A stretch of DNA of 64,000 nt. Source: Dyella marensis. GTDB lineage: Bacteria; Pseudomonadota; Gammaproteobacteria; Xanthomonadales; Rhodanobacteraceae. A program made the translations under genes and the position numbers. Shown here piece after piece: positions 1 to 8,688 of the stretch. Position 1 is the stretch's first letter; each line of letters begins with the position of its first letter. Location: positions 558,001-622,000 of the forward strand of contig NZ_FONH01000001.1 in assembly GCF_900112865.1 (NCBI RefSeq). Direction: 5' to 3'. A model generated the notes under the pieces. The model was not told the DNA's origin. It did no database searches and saw only the letters and a program-made list of their open reading frames with translations.

Positions 1-418
1 GCACGTAGCGCGCGAATTCGACCTGCCGGTGATCGTGCACGCGCGCCGCGCGGTGGACGAAGTGACCGCCACGCTACGCCGCATCGGCGGGCTGCGTGGC
101 GTCGTGCACAGTTTCTCCGGCAGCGAACAGCAGGCCGAGCAACTGTGGCGCCTGGGCTTCCATCTCGGCATCGGCGGCCCGGTGACCTACGAGCGTGCGC
201 AGCGCCTGCGCCGCATCGTCGCCGGCATGCCGCTCGAATACCTGCTGCTGGAAACCGATGCGCCGGACCAGCCCGGCGCCGGCCAGCGCGGGCAGCGCAA
301 TGAGCCTGCGCACATCGCCGAAGTGCTGCGCGTCGTCGCCGGACTGCGCGGCGACAGCGAAGCCAATATCGCCGCGGCGACCACCGCCAACGCCGCGCAC
401 CTGTTCCGGCACGCCTGA
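1..418 (+). CDS. TatD family metal-dependent hydrolase (3' part)
   Basis: The reading frame is open from the left edge, so the 5' part lies outside the window. The visible C-terminal portion carries TatD-family signatures: LPVIVHAR (metal-binding His), VHSFSG (second His) and LLLETDAPD (metal-binding Asp). These form part of the TIM-barrel metal site of TatD-type 3'-5' DNases and related hydrolases. The last residues (ANAAHLFRHA) match the family's usual ending. Activity as a DNase is known for the E. coli family member; here it is inferred. The gene ends 68 bases before marR. Confidence 0.85.
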   Translation, partial: HVAREFDLPVIVHARRAVDEVTATLRRIGGLRGVVHSFSGSEQQAEQLWRLGFHLGIGGPVTYERAQRLRRIVAGMPLEYLLLETDAPDQPGAGQRGQRNEPAHIAEVLRVVAGLRGDSEANIAAATTANAAHLFRHA

Positions 419-424
419 GCTCAC

Positions 425-486
425 TTGCAACCCGTCGCGGGCGGCTGCTAGCCTAATAGTTCATTGAAGAAATATTTCCTGGTGAA
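425..486 (+). promoter_or_regulatory. Candidate promoter and operator of the marR efflux operon
   Basis: A TTGCAA hexamer at 425-430 is followed after 18 bases by TAGCCT (449-454), a weak sigma70-like pair. At 460-486 there is a dyad centred on the perfect palindrome GAAATATTTC, flanked by outer TTCA and TGAA, and it runs directly into the marR start codon. MarR proteins usually bind such AT-rich dyads in their own promoters, so autorepression of the operon is inferred. No strong Shine-Dalgarno is visible, so the dyad may also block initiation. Confidence 0.4.
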
Positions 487-1014
487 ATGTTCGGACTGAT
501 CGACCGCATCGAGCGCATGAACGCCGGCATCCACCATGCCAGCGAGAACGTGCCCGGCCTGCCGGTGCAGGAGGCCGTGCTGCTGCGCATGCTGCTGATG
601 ACCGGCAATGCGGTGGTGGAGGAAATCGAGCGCATCCTCAAGCCGCATGGCCTCAGCGACAGCGATTTCCGCACCCTGATGATGGTCTACACCGCTCCCG
701 GCGGCCGCACCTCGCCAAGCGAGCTGTGCGGCTATGCGCAGCAGAGCCCGACCAATATGACGCGCATCACCAATGTGCTGGTGAAGCAGGGTTTCGTCAC
801 GCGCGCATCCAGCGACGAGGACCGCCGCCGCGTCGAGCTGAGCATCACCCCGGTCGGCCGGCGCTTCGTGCGCAAGCTGCTGCCCACGCTTTTTCCCCGC
901 ATTCACGGCGCTTTCGCGAGCCTCAGCGCCGCCGAACAGAAGACCCTCGAACACCTTCTGCGCAAGGTGGCCGCCAATATCGATCAACTCATCGGATCGG
1001 ACCCCCATCCATGA
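487..1014 (+). CDS. MarR family transcriptional regulator of an efflux operon
   Basis: This 175-aa protein has the MarR winged-helix layout: an N-terminal dimerisation helix, the helix-turn-helix around residues 78-105 (SPSELCGYAQQSPTNMTRITNVLVKQGFV), and the wing ending in the D-E-D-R-R-R motif typical of the family. It resembles EmrR/MprA repressors, which bind phenolic or hydrophobic ligands and release the promoter. Its TGA overlaps the ATG of the outer-membrane channel gene, so regulator and pump are one transcript. Control of the downstream efflux genes is inferred from context. Confidence 0.9.
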   Translation: MFGLIDRIERMNAGIHHASENVPGLPVQEAVLLRMLLMTGNAVVEEIERILKPHGLSDSDFRTLMMVYTAPGGRTSPSELCGYAQQSPTNMTRITNVLVKQGFVTRASSDEDRRRVELSITPVGRRFVRKLLPTLFPRIHGAFASLSAAEQKTLEHLLRKVAANIDQLIGSDPHP

Positions 1015-2519
1015 TCGCTTCTCCTCTCAAGCGCCCCTTCGGCCGACGCGCCGCGCTGGTCGTCGCCGTCGCCGTGGCCCTCGCCGGCTGCGCGATTCCC
1101 GCCAAGGTGCAGCATCCGACGCTGCGCGACGAAGTCCCGCTGGCCGGCCTCGAAGCCCCCGCCCGCGCCGGCTGGCCGGCCGCCGACTGGTGGCGCCAGT
1201 ACCAGGACCCGCAGCTGGACGACCTGATCGAGCGCGCCATGAAGGGCTCGCCCGACCTGGCCCAGGCGCAGTCGCGCCTGGAATCGGCGCAGCAGTCGAT
1301 CCGCATCGCCGCCGCCCAGGCGGGGCTCAGCATCAACGGCAGTGCGCAGGTACAGCGCCAGCGCATGAGCGAGAACGGGCTGATCCCGTCCAAGTTCCTG
1401 GGCTTCACCTGGTACAACCAGGGCGACCTCGGCGTGCAGGCGCAGTACGACTTCGACTGGTGGGGCAAGCGGCGCGCGCAGATCGACTCCGCCGTCGACC
1501 AGGCCCGCGCGGCCGAGGCGCAGCGCAGCGCCGCCGCGCTGGCGATCCAGAATGCGGTAGCGGATACCTACTTCGGTTGGCTGGCCGATGAAGCGCGCAT
1601 CGACGTCGCGCGCAAGCAGGTCGACACGCAGAACCAGTACGTCCGCGTCGAGGACCTGCGCGTACGCCAGGGCGTGGACCTGCCCGACGATGCGCAGAAG
1701 GCGCGCATCCAGCAGGCCTCCGCGCGCGAGCTGCTGGTCGCGCTGGAAAGCTCGGCGAAGATCCGCCAGAGCGCGCTGGCCAGCCTGCTCGGTGTCGCGC
1801 CCGCCGAACTGCCCACGCTGACGCCGCGCGCGCTGCCGTCGATCGACGGCGGCCTGCCCGCCAACATCGGCACGGACCTGATCGCGCGCCGCCCCGACAT
1901 CGCCGCCAGCCGCTGGCAGGTCGAAGCCGCGCTGAAGCAGACCGATGCGGCGCGCGCCGAGTTCTTCCCCGACATCAGCCTGTCGGCGATGGCGGGCCTC
2001 TCGAGCATCGATCTCGACAAGATGTTCAACGCCTCCAGCCGCGTGTTCGCGCTGACGCCTGCGCTGCACCTGCCGATCTTCAACAGCGGCCTGCTGCAGG
2101 CGAACTTCCGCGCCAGCAAGGCGCAGCTCGACGCCGCGGTGGCGCAGTACAACGGCACCGTGCTGTCCGCCGCGCGCGATGTCTCGCTGCAGAGCCTCAC
2201 CGCCCAGCAGCTCGCCGCCCGCCGCCAGGAACAGGCCGCGCAGATCGCCGCCAACCAGAGCCTGCTGGCCAGCGCGCAGGCACGTGCACGCCAGGGCGTG
2301 CGCGACATCCGCGAGTCGCTCGGCGCGCAGGGCCAGCTGCTGCAGGCGAACGACGATGCGCTGAGCCTGCAGGCGCAGGCGCTGTCCACCGACCTGTCGC
2401 TGATCAAGGCGCTGGGCGGCGGTTACCGCGTCGCCGGCGATGCGCAGCCCGCCTCCTCTTCTTCTTCGAACTCCACCTCGACCGCCATTTCCGGAGACGC
2501 CGCTCATGAGCGCCACTGA
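1011..2519 (+). CDS. NodT-family outer-membrane efflux lipoprotein
   Basis: 502 aa. The start at 1011 overlaps the marR stop (ATGA) and gives a lipoprotein signal peptide with lipobox L-A-G-C (Cys27). An upstream in-frame opening to 726 lies inside marR and is rejected. Two outer-membrane efflux protein repeats (OEP, TolC fold) span about 60-260 and 270-460; repeat signatures include YFDWWG, NAVADTYFGWLADE and RRPDIAASRWQVEAA. It is the outer-membrane channel of a tripartite pump with the next two genes. The tail is Ser-rich (residues about 480-500). Confidence 0.92.
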   Translation: MIASPLKRPFGRRAALVVAVAVALAGCAIPAKVQHPTLRDEVPLAGLEAPARAGWPAADWWRQYQDPQLDDLIERAMKGSPDLAQAQSRLESAQQSIRIAAAQAGLSINGSAQVQRQRMSENGLIPSKFLGFTWYNQGDLGVQAQYDFDWWGKRRAQIDSAVDQARAAEAQRSAAALAIQNAVADTYFGWLADEARIDVARKQVDTQNQYVRVEDLRVRQGVDLPDDAQKARIQQASARELLVALESSAKIRQSALASLLGVAPAELPTLTPRALPSIDGGLPANIGTDLIARRPDIAASRWQVEAALKQTDAARAEFFPDISLSAMAGLSSIDLDKMFNASSRVFALTPALHLPIFNSGLLQANFRASKAQLDAAVAQYNGTVLSAARDVSLQSLTAQQLAARRQEQAAQIAANQSLLASAQARARQGVRDIRESLGAQGQLLQANDDALSLQAQALSTDLSLIKALGGGYRVAGDAQPASSSSSNSTSTAISGDAAHERH

Positions 2520-3708
2520 TTCCGCCACGCAGCAGGACGACAACGACAGCGGCCTGGCCGCGAAGAACCCGGGCAAGCGGCGCCGTGCGCTGCTGATCGT
2601 GGTGCTGGTCTTCGTGGTGCTGGGACTGGGCTGGTTCCTGCTGTGGCTGCTGGTGTTCTCCAAGCGCGAGACCACCGACAACGCCTATGTGGGCGGCAAC
2701 CAGGTGGCGATCTCCGCCCAGGTGCCCGGCACCGTGGTGGCGATCCTCGCCGACGACACCCAGCGCGTCGACGCCGGCCAGGTGCTGGTGCGCCTGGACA
2801 GCACCGACGCCGACGTGCGCCTGCGCCAGGCCAGCAGCGCGCTGGCTCAGGCCGTGCGCCAGGTGCGCCAGCAGACCGATTCGGCCAGCAGCGCCGACGC
2901 CGCCGTGGCCGCCCGCCGGGTCGACCTGAAGAAGGCCCAGGCCGACCTGCAGCGCCACCTGCCGCTGCTGGCCGAACACGCCGAGGCGCCGGAAGTGGTG
3001 CAGCACCTGCGCGACGGCGTCGAGCAGGCGCAGACCGCGCTCGACGCCGCCGTCGCCCAAGCCAGCGCCTCGCACGCCGCCATCGAAGGCACCGAGATCG
3101 CGCAGAACCCGGCGGTCGAGCAGGCGCGCGCCAACTTCCGCGCCGCCTGGGTCGCCGCGCAGCGCAATGCGATTTTCGCGCCGGTGTCCGGCTATGTCGC
3201 CCAGCGCAGCGTGCAGGTCGGCAACAGCGTGCAGCCGGGCCAGCAGCTGATGACCGTGGTGCCGCTGCACGACCTGTGGATCGACGCCAACTTCAAGGAA
3301 AGCCAGCTGCGCCACATCCATATCGGCCAGCCGGCGAAGATCGAAGCCGACGTCTATGGCGGCGGCGTCGAATATCACGGCAAGGTGGTCGGCGTGGGCG
3401 CCGGTACCGGCAGCGTGTTCTCCCTGCTGCCGGCGCAGAACGCCACCGGCAACTGGATCAAGGTGGTGCAGCGCGTGCCGGTGCGCATCGCCATCGACAA
3501 CCAGGACCTGGACAAGCATCCGTTGCGCGTCGGCCTGTCCACCGACGTGACCGTCGACATCACCGACGACCGCGGCCCGGTGCTGGCGCCGTCGCCGGCG
3601 CAGACGCCTACCGCGGAAACCAAGGTGTACGACCAGATGGCCGCCAAGGCCGACGCGGAAGCCGAGAAGATCATCGACGCCAACCTCAGCCGCGGCGAGA
3701 GCCGCTGA
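2506..3708 (+). CDS. emrA: EmrA-type membrane fusion protein (HlyD family)
   Basis: 400 aa. The start at 2506 follows a GGAG and overlaps the end of the channel gene by 14 bases. One N-terminal membrane segment lies at about 28-50, followed by the hallmark ETTDNAYVGGNQV, a biotinyl-lipoyl-like half motif, a periplasmic helical hairpin (about 100-200) and the beta-barrel region (NAIFAPVSGYVAQRSVQVG). It links the MFS pump in the inner membrane to the NodT-type channel. The family is EmrA/VceA/HlyD-like adaptors; the exported compound cannot be read from sequence. Confidence 0.9.
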   Translation: MSATDSATQQDDNDSGLAAKNPGKRRRALLIVVLVFVVLGLGWFLLWLLVFSKRETTDNAYVGGNQVAISAQVPGTVVAILADDTQRVDAGQVLVRLDSTDADVRLRQASSALAQAVRQVRQQTDSASSADAAVAARRVDLKKAQADLQRHLPLLAEHAEAPEVVQHLRDGVEQAQTALDAAVAQASASHAAIEGTEIAQNPAVEQARANFRAAWVAAQRNAIFAPVSGYVAQRSVQVGNSVQPGQQLMTVVPLHDLWIDANFKESQLRHIHIGQPAKIEADVYGGGVEYHGKVVGVGAGTGSVFSLLPAQNATGNWIKVVQRVPVRIAIDNQDLDKHPLRVGLSTDVTVDITDDRGPVLAPSPAQTPTAETKVYDQMAAKADAEAEKIIDANLSRGESR

Positions 3709-3720
3709 GCCTGACGCCCC

Positions 3721-5274
3721 ATGGCCGCCACGCCCAATGACGCCGCTCCGCTGAAACCCCTGCAGGGCGGCGCGCTCGTCCTGCTGACCATCGCCGTCGC
3801 CTTCAGCACCTTCATGGAGGTGCTGGACATGACCATCGTCAACGTCGCGGTGCCGCATATCGCCGGCAGCCTCGGCGTGAGCTCCAGCGAAGGCACCTGG
3901 ACGATCAGCTCCTACGCCCTGGCCAGCGCGATCATGCAGCCGCTCACCGGCTGGCTGGCGCGCCGTTTCGGCGAAGTGAAGACCTTCATCGCCTCGGTCG
4001 GCCTGTTCGTGGTGTTCTCGATGCTGTGCGGCCTGGCCACCAGCATGCCGATGCTGGTGATCGCGCGCCTGCTGCAGGGCGCCGGCTCCGGCCCGATGGT
4101 GGCGCTGTCGCTGACCCTGCTGCTGTCGAGCTATCCGAAGGCCAAGCAAGGCATCGCGCTGGCGATGTGGGCGATGACGGTGGTGGTGGCGCCGATCTTC
4201 GGTCCCATTCTCGGCGGCTGGCTTACCGACAACTTCTCCTGGCCGTGGATCTTCTACATCAACGTGCCGGTGGGCGCGCTGGCGGCGGTGATCACCTGGG
4301 CGCTGCTGCACAAGCGCGAGACCAAGACCTTCAACACGCCGATCGACATCGTCGGCCTGGTCCTGCTGGTGGTCGGCGTGGGCTGCCTGCAGTTCATGCT
4401 GGACAACGGCAACGACAACGACTGGTTCTCCTCCACCCTGATCACCGTACTGGGCATCACCGCGCTGGTGTGCATCGTGTTTCTCATCGTGTGGGAGATG
4501 CACGCCAAGCATCCGGTGGTGGACCTGTCCCTGTTCAAGCGGCGCAACTTCACCGTGGGCGTCACCGCCCTGTCGCTGGGCATGATGGCGTTCTTCGGCA
4601 TCAACGTGGTGTTTCCGCTGTGGCTGCAGACCACGCTGGGCTACACCGCGACCTGGGCCGGCCTGGCCACCGCGCCGGTGGGCATCCTGGCCTTCCTGAT
4701 GTCGCCGGTGATCGGCGCCAACATCAACCGCATGGACCTGCGCATGGTGGTGACGGCGGCGTTCCTGGTCTTCGCCGGCACCTCGCTGTGGTTCTCCAGC
4801 TTCGACAGCTCCGCCTCGTTCGCCACCCTGGTGCTGCCGCGCTTCGTGATGGGCGCTGGTATCGCCTGCTTCTTCATCCCGCTGAACCAGATCTACCTGG
4901 CGGGGCTGCCGGGCGACCAGATCGCCAGCGCCTCGGGCCTGGCCAATTTCTGCCGCACCATGGGCTCGAGCGTGTCCACCGCGGTGACGGTGACGATCTG
5001 GCAGCACCGCGGCGAGTTCCACCACGCCATCCTCACCGAGAGCGTGTCGCCGGCCCATCCGGCCGCCACCCACTACCTGCAGGGGCTGGCCCAGGGCGGC
5101 CTGTCCGGCGCGCGCGGGCTGGGCGTGGTCGACCAGGTCCTCACCCGCGAGGCGCTGACCCTGGCGGTGAACGACGTGTTCTGGCTGTGCGCGGTGCTGT
5201 TCGTGGCGCTGATCCCGATGATCTGGTTCGCCAGACCGCCGTTCGGCAGCGCGGGCGGTGCAGCAGGCCACTAG
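3721..5274 (+). CDS. emrB: EmrB-type DHA2 family multidrug MFS transporter
   Basis: 517 aa with 14 predicted transmembrane segments, the size and topology of DHA2 (14-TMS) drug:H+ antiporters. The family motif D1 appears early (FMEVLDMTIVNVAVPHIAGSLG), motif A follows (GWLARRFGEVKTF), and motif C is at the fifth helix (APIFGPILGGWLTD). It completes the marR/channel/emrA/emrB operon. Its TAG stop falls inside the first copy of an 18-bp direct repeat, which suggests that the 3' end has been altered by a small duplication. Confidence 0.93.
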   Translation: MAATPNDAAPLKPLQGGALVLLTIAVAFSTFMEVLDMTIVNVAVPHIAGSLGVSSSEGTWTISSYALASAIMQPLTGWLARRFGEVKTFIASVGLFVVFSMLCGLATSMPMLVIARLLQGAGSGPMVALSLTLLLSSYPKAKQGIALAMWAMTVVVAPIFGPILGGWLTDNFSWPWIFYINVPVGALAAVITWALLHKRETKTFNTPIDIVGLVLLVVGVGCLQFMLDNGNDNDWFSSTLITVLGITALVCIVFLIVWEMHAKHPVVDLSLFKRRNFTVGVTALSLGMMAFFGINVVFPLWLQTTLGYTATWAGLATAPVGILAFLMSPVIGANINRMDLRMVVTAAFLVFAGTSLWFSSFDSSASFATLVLPRFVMGAGIACFFIPLNQIYLAGLPGDQIASASGLANFCRTMGSSVSTAVTVTIWQHRGEFHHAILTESVSPAHPAATHYLQGLAQGGLSGARGLGVVDQVLTREALTLAVNDVFWLCAVLFVALIPMIWFARPPFGSAGGAAGH

Positions 5275-5308
5275 CAGACCATTGATTGAGCACTAGCAGA
5301 CCATTGAT
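5269..5308. repeat. 18-bp direct repeat at the end of emrB
   Basis: CACTAGCAGACCATTGAT occurs at 5269-5286 and again at 5291-5308, separated by four bases (TGAG). The first copy contains the emrB stop codon. No further copy was noticed in the window. Confidence 0.85.
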
Positions 5309-5338
5309 CCGGCTGGTTTCTGCAAGATCGATCCAAAT

Positions 5339-5366
5339 TTTTGCTGCGCCCGAAGGTGCAGCAAAA
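5339..5366. promoter_or_regulatory. Inverted repeat upstream of phaR, candidate PhaR operator
   Basis: Perfect 9-bp arms TTTTGCTGC (5339-5347) and GCAGCAAAA (5358-5366) flank a 10-base spacer, ending about 50 bases before the phaR start. PhaR proteins of PHB-producing bacteria bind TGC-rich dyads and repress their own gene and phasin genes. The position and base content fit such an autoregulatory site; binding is inferred. Confidence 0.45.
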
Positions 5367-5418
5367 CTGTGCCCATCGCGACTGGTGCGGCGCAATACGT
5401 TCTGTTAGTTTCCGCCGC

Positions 5419-5904
5419 ATGGCACAAACGATCCGCATCATTAAGAAGTATCCGAACCGTCGCTTGTACGACACGGAGATCTCCAGCTACATCACGCTGG
5501 AAGAGGTCCGACAGCTCGTGATCGACGGCGAAACCTTCGAAGTCCGCGACGCCAAGTCCGGCGATGACCTGACCCGCTCCGTGCTGCTGCAGATCATTTC
5601 CGAGCACGAGGAGAAGGGGCAGCCGATGCTGTCGCCGCAGTTGCTGAGCCACATCATCCGGTTCTACGGCGATTCGCTGCAGGGCTTCATGGGTCCCTAC
5701 CTGGAGCGCAGCCTGCAGGTCTTCCTCGACCAGCAGCAGCAGTTCCGCAACCAGCTGAACAGCCTGCTCGGCCAGACGCCGTGGTCGATGCTCAACGACC
5801 TGACCCAGCGCAACATGGACGCGTGGAAGTCCATGCAGAGCGGCCTGATCGACGCCGCCACCCAGGCTTCCAGCGCGACCAAGCCCGGCGGCGCCAAGAA
5901 GTAA
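5419..5904 (+). CDS. phaR: Polyhydroxyalkanoate synthesis repressor PhaR
   Basis: 161 aa. Residues 1-62 are the conserved PHB/PHA accumulation regulator DNA-binding domain, beginning RIIKKYPNRRLYDTEISSYITLEEV; residues about 70-110 are the PHB_acc domain that senses polymer (LSPQLLSHIIRFYGDSLQGFMGPYLE). The start at 5419 gives the canonical MAQTIRIIKKY N-terminus; the open frame further upstream runs through the candidate operator and is not used. The neighbour phaB supports a PHB role. No synthase or phasin gene is in the window. Confidence 0.95.
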   Translation: MAQTIRIIKKYPNRRLYDTEISSYITLEEVRQLVIDGETFEVRDAKSGDDLTRSVLLQIISEHEEKGQPMLSPQLLSHIIRFYGDSLQGFMGPYLERSLQVFLDQQQQFRNQLNSLLGQTPWSMLNDLTQRNMDAWKSMQSGLIDAATQASSATKPGGAKK

Positions 5905-6012
5905 GCCTTCCGATCTTCCGCGCCGGCGCCCCGCTGGCGCCGGCGTTTCCTTGTGCAACAGCCGCTGCGGCACAACATGTGCTGCCGTGCGGCATGATCG
6001 AGTGAGCGCCCC

Positions 6013-6756
6013 ATGACTCGTATCGCCATCGTTACAGGCGGCATCGGCGGCCTGGGCACGGAAATCTGCCGCCAGCTCGCCCTGGCCGGCCGCCAGGTGA
6101 TCGCCGCCGACCTGCCCGCCCGCGCCGACCGCGTGGCGGCATTCCAGGCCGAGCTTGCCGACCTCGACGGCGCCGTCCGCTTCGAGCCGGTCGATGTCAG
6201 CGACTTCGCCAGCTGCAGCGAGCTGATCGCGCGCGTGGAAGCCGCCCACGGCCGCGTCGACGTGCTGGTCAACGCCGCCGGCATCACCCGCGACACCACC
6301 CTGCGCAAGATGGATCCGCAGCATTGGCAAGAGCTGATGCGGGTGAACCTCGACGGCGTCTTCAACATGTGCCGCCACGTGGTCGAAGGCATGAGCGCGC
6401 GCGGCTTCGGCCGCATCGTCAATCTCAGTTCCGTGAACGGCCAGACCGGCCAGTTCGGCCAGACCAACTACGCCGCCGCCAAGGCCGGCGTGCACGGCTT
6501 CGGCATGGCGCTGGCACGCGAGACCGCGCGCAAGGGCGTCACCGTCAACACCGTGTCGCCGGGCTATTGCGATACGCCGCTGGTGGCCAGGGTGCCGGCA
6601 GAGATCCGCGCGCAGATCCTCGAGGACATCCCCGTGGGCCGGCTCGGCTCGCCGGCCGACATCGCCCGCGCCGTGTGCTTCCTGGCCGCGGACGACGCCG
6701 GCTACATCACGGGCGCGAACCTGCCGGTCAATGGCGGGTACTTCATGAGCTTCTGA
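6013..6756 (+). CDS. phaB: Acetoacetyl-CoA reductase (beta-ketoacyl reductase family)
   Basis: 247-aa short-chain dehydrogenase. Visible are the N-terminal nucleotide site TGGIGGLG (8-15), NAAG (about 87-90), the catalytic Ser in NLSSVNGQTGQFGQTNYAAAK with the Tyr-xxx-Lys pair, and the C-terminal VNGGYFMSF. The stretch SSVNGQTGQFGQTNY is characteristic of NADPH-dependent PhaB enzymes, which make (R)-3-hydroxybutyryl-CoA for PHB synthesis. Proximity to phaR supports this over FabG. A separate phaC locus is expected elsewhere. Confidence 0.88.
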   Translation: MTRIAIVTGGIGGLGTEICRQLALAGRQVIAADLPARADRVAAFQAELADLDGAVRFEPVDVSDFASCSELIARVEAAHGRVDVLVNAAGITRDTTLRKMDPQHWQELMRVNLDGVFNMCRHVVEGMSARGFGRIVNLSSVNGQTGQFGQTNYAAAKAGVHGFGMALARETARKGVTVNTVSPGYCDTPLVARVPAEIRAQILEDIPVGRLGSPADIARAVCFLAADDAGYITGANLPVNGGYFMSF

Positions 6757-6827
6757 AGCCGGCGCAGCGTGCGCGCCGGCTGGCGCACGCCTGATAAAGT
6801 CTCGCGATCCGACCGACGGAACACCCC

Positions 6828-8240
6828 ATGGCGTCGACGCAGCAGCCTTCCATCACCCTTATCGGCGGCGGCCTGGTCGGCGCCCTGCTCGCCCAGCAGC
6901 TGGCGCGCCGCGGCTTTCCGGTCGAGGTCTACGAGAAACGCGCCGATCCGCGCCGCGCAGGCTTCACCGGCGGCCGCTCGATCAACCTGGCGCTGGCCGA
7001 GCGCGGCCTGCAGGCCCTGCGCACCGCCGGCCTCGCCGACGACGTGCTGACCCGCGCCGTGATGATGCGCGGACGCATGGTGCACACGCGCGACGGCCGC
7101 TCCGGCCTGCAGCGCTACGGCGTGGACGACAGCGAGGTGATCTGGTCGGTCTCGCGCGGCGCCTTGAACATGCTGCTGCTGGATGCGGCCGAAGCCGCCG
7201 GCGTGCGCTTCCATTTCGGGCAGTCGCTGGTCGCCGCGGATTTCGACGCGCGCCGCGTGCGCCTGGCCGACGAACAGGGCGTCGAGCGCAGCATCGATGC
7301 CGGCGTGCTGATCGGCGCCGACGGCGCCGGCTCCGCGCTGCGCGCGGCCATGCATGCGTACCGGCCGCTGGGCGAACGCATCGAACCGCTGGGCCACGCC
7401 TACAAGGAACTGGAAATCCCGCCCGCCGGCCAGCTGCCGGCCGGCCTGCTGGGCGACAGCGGCGGCCACGACCAGTTCGCGATCGAGCCGCATGCGCTGC
7501 ATATCTGGCCGCGCGGCGGCTACATGTGCATCGCCCTGCCCAATACCGAAGGCAGCTTCACCGTCACGCTGTTCCTGCCGGCGCAGGGTGCGCATCCGAG
7601 CTTCGCGACCCTGCCGGATGCAGCCGCCGCCGAGACGTTCTTCCGCGACGACTTCCCCGACCTGCTGCCGCTGATCCCCGATTTCGCCGACGACTATGGC
7701 AGCCACCCGGTCGGCACGCTGTCCACGCTGTACCTGGAGCGCTGGCATATCGACGGCCGCGCCTTGCTGATCGGCGACGCCGCGCATGCCATCGTGCCGT
7801 TCCACGGCCAAGGCATGAACTGCGGTTTCGAAGACACCGTGGCGCTCGCCGCGCTGCTGGCCGAGGCGCCGCAGGATGTCGCCGATGCCTTCGCCGAATT
7901 CCAGCGCGTGCGCCAGCCCAACGCCAACGCGATCGCGGCGATGGCGCTGGAGAACTACATCGAGATGCGCGATTCGGTGGCCGACCCGCACTACCTCGCC
8001 AAGCGCGAACTCGGCGTGCTGCTAGCCGAGCGGGCGCCGCAGCATTTCATGGCGCGCTATCGCATGGTGACCTTCACCCACCTGCCGTATGCGTATGCCT
8101 ACGACCGCGGCCGCGCGCAGGACCAGCTGCTGCAGCAATTGCTGCGCGGCTCGACCGATCCGCGCAGCGTGGATCTCGATGCGGCGACCACCGCGCTGCA
8201 GGCCACCCTGCCCCCGCTGCCCAGCCTGCGGCATGGATGA
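6828..8240 (+). CDS. kmo: Kynurenine 3-monooxygenase
   Basis: 470-aa FAD-dependent aromatic hydroxylase that converts L-kynurenine to 3-hydroxykynurenine with NADPH and O2. Visible motifs: the FAD-binding GGGLVGALLAQ (14-24), the KMO-typical GFTGGRSINLALAERG, and the second FAD motif GDAAHAIVPFHGQGMNCGFED. Bacterial KMO usually has 430-480 aa. Together with haaO at 48.6 kb it points to the tryptophan-kynurenine-quinolinate route to NAD known in Xanthomonas. It overlaps the next gene by 8 bases, which implies cotranscription towards ccm. Confidence 0.95.
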   Translation: MASTQQPSITLIGGGLVGALLAQQLARRGFPVEVYEKRADPRRAGFTGGRSINLALAERGLQALRTAGLADDVLTRAVMMRGRMVHTRDGRSGLQRYGVDDSEVIWSVSRGALNMLLLDAAEAAGVRFHFGQSLVAADFDARRVRLADEQGVERSIDAGVLIGADGAGSALRAAMHAYRPLGERIEPLGHAYKELEIPPAGQLPAGLLGDSGGHDQFAIEPHALHIWPRGGYMCIALPNTEGSFTVTLFLPAQGAHPSFATLPDAAAAETFFRDDFPDLLPLIPDFADDYGSHPVGTLSTLYLERWHIDGRALLIGDAAHAIVPFHGQGMNCGFEDTVALAALLAEAPQDVADAFAEFQRVRQPNANAIAAMALENYIEMRDSVADPHYLAKRELGVLLAERAPQHFMARYRMVTFTHLPYAYAYDRGRAQDQLLQQLLRGSTDPRSVDLDAATTALQATLPPLPSLRHG

Positions 8241-8688
8241 GCGGCTGCTCGCCGCCTACCTCGCCACCGACTACCGGGTGCGGCTTGCGCGCGGCGGATG
8301 GGCGTCGATCCGGATCGGCGCCCCGCTGCCGGCGGCGCTGGCCGCGCTGACCGGCGCGCGGCCGTGGGGATTTCTCACGGCGTGGAATCCCGGCTCGTCG
8401 CCGTGCCCCCGTCAACACAACCGCCAGGCGCAGCGCGCGCTGCTCGCCGCGTTGCGCGAGCTGCCCGGCACGGTCGCGATCCGGGCCGGTATCGGCGTCG
8501 GCCCGGACATCGACGGGAGCTGGCGCGAAGCGAGCCTGTTCGTCACAGGCCCGGCCGTCCCGGCGCTGGACGCGCTGGCGCGACGCTTCGGCCAGAACGC
8601 CTACGTGCACGGCCGCGACGCGAGCGCTCCAGCGCTGTTGCGCCGCATGGACAACCTTATCGACGTTTCTGGACAATCACCCGGATGA
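8233..8688 (+). CDS. DUF3293 domain-containing protein
   Basis: 151 aa, start at 8233 inside the end of kmo (8-bp overlap). The stretch WGFLTAWNPGSSPCPRQHNRQAQRALLAALREL fits DUF3293, a small family of unknown function that carries an A-x-N-P motif followed by conserved Asn/Leu. Its TGA overlaps the ATG of ccmA. No membrane segment or signal peptide is visible. Being wedged between kmo and ccmA does not reveal a role. Confidence 0.8.
   Translation: MDERLLAAYLATDYRVRLARGGWASIRIGAPLPAALAALTGARPWGFLTAWNPGSSPCPRQHNRQAQRALLAALRELPGTVAIRAGIGVGPDIDGSWREASLFVTGPAVPALDALARRFGQNAYVHGRDASAPALLRRMDNLIDVSGQSPG

Noticed and set aside
2404-5271. Minus-strand frame of 955 codons opposite emrA/emrB
   Set aside because: Antisense shadow with His/Arg/Gly/Gln-rich low complexity; both plus-strand genes have complete family motifs.
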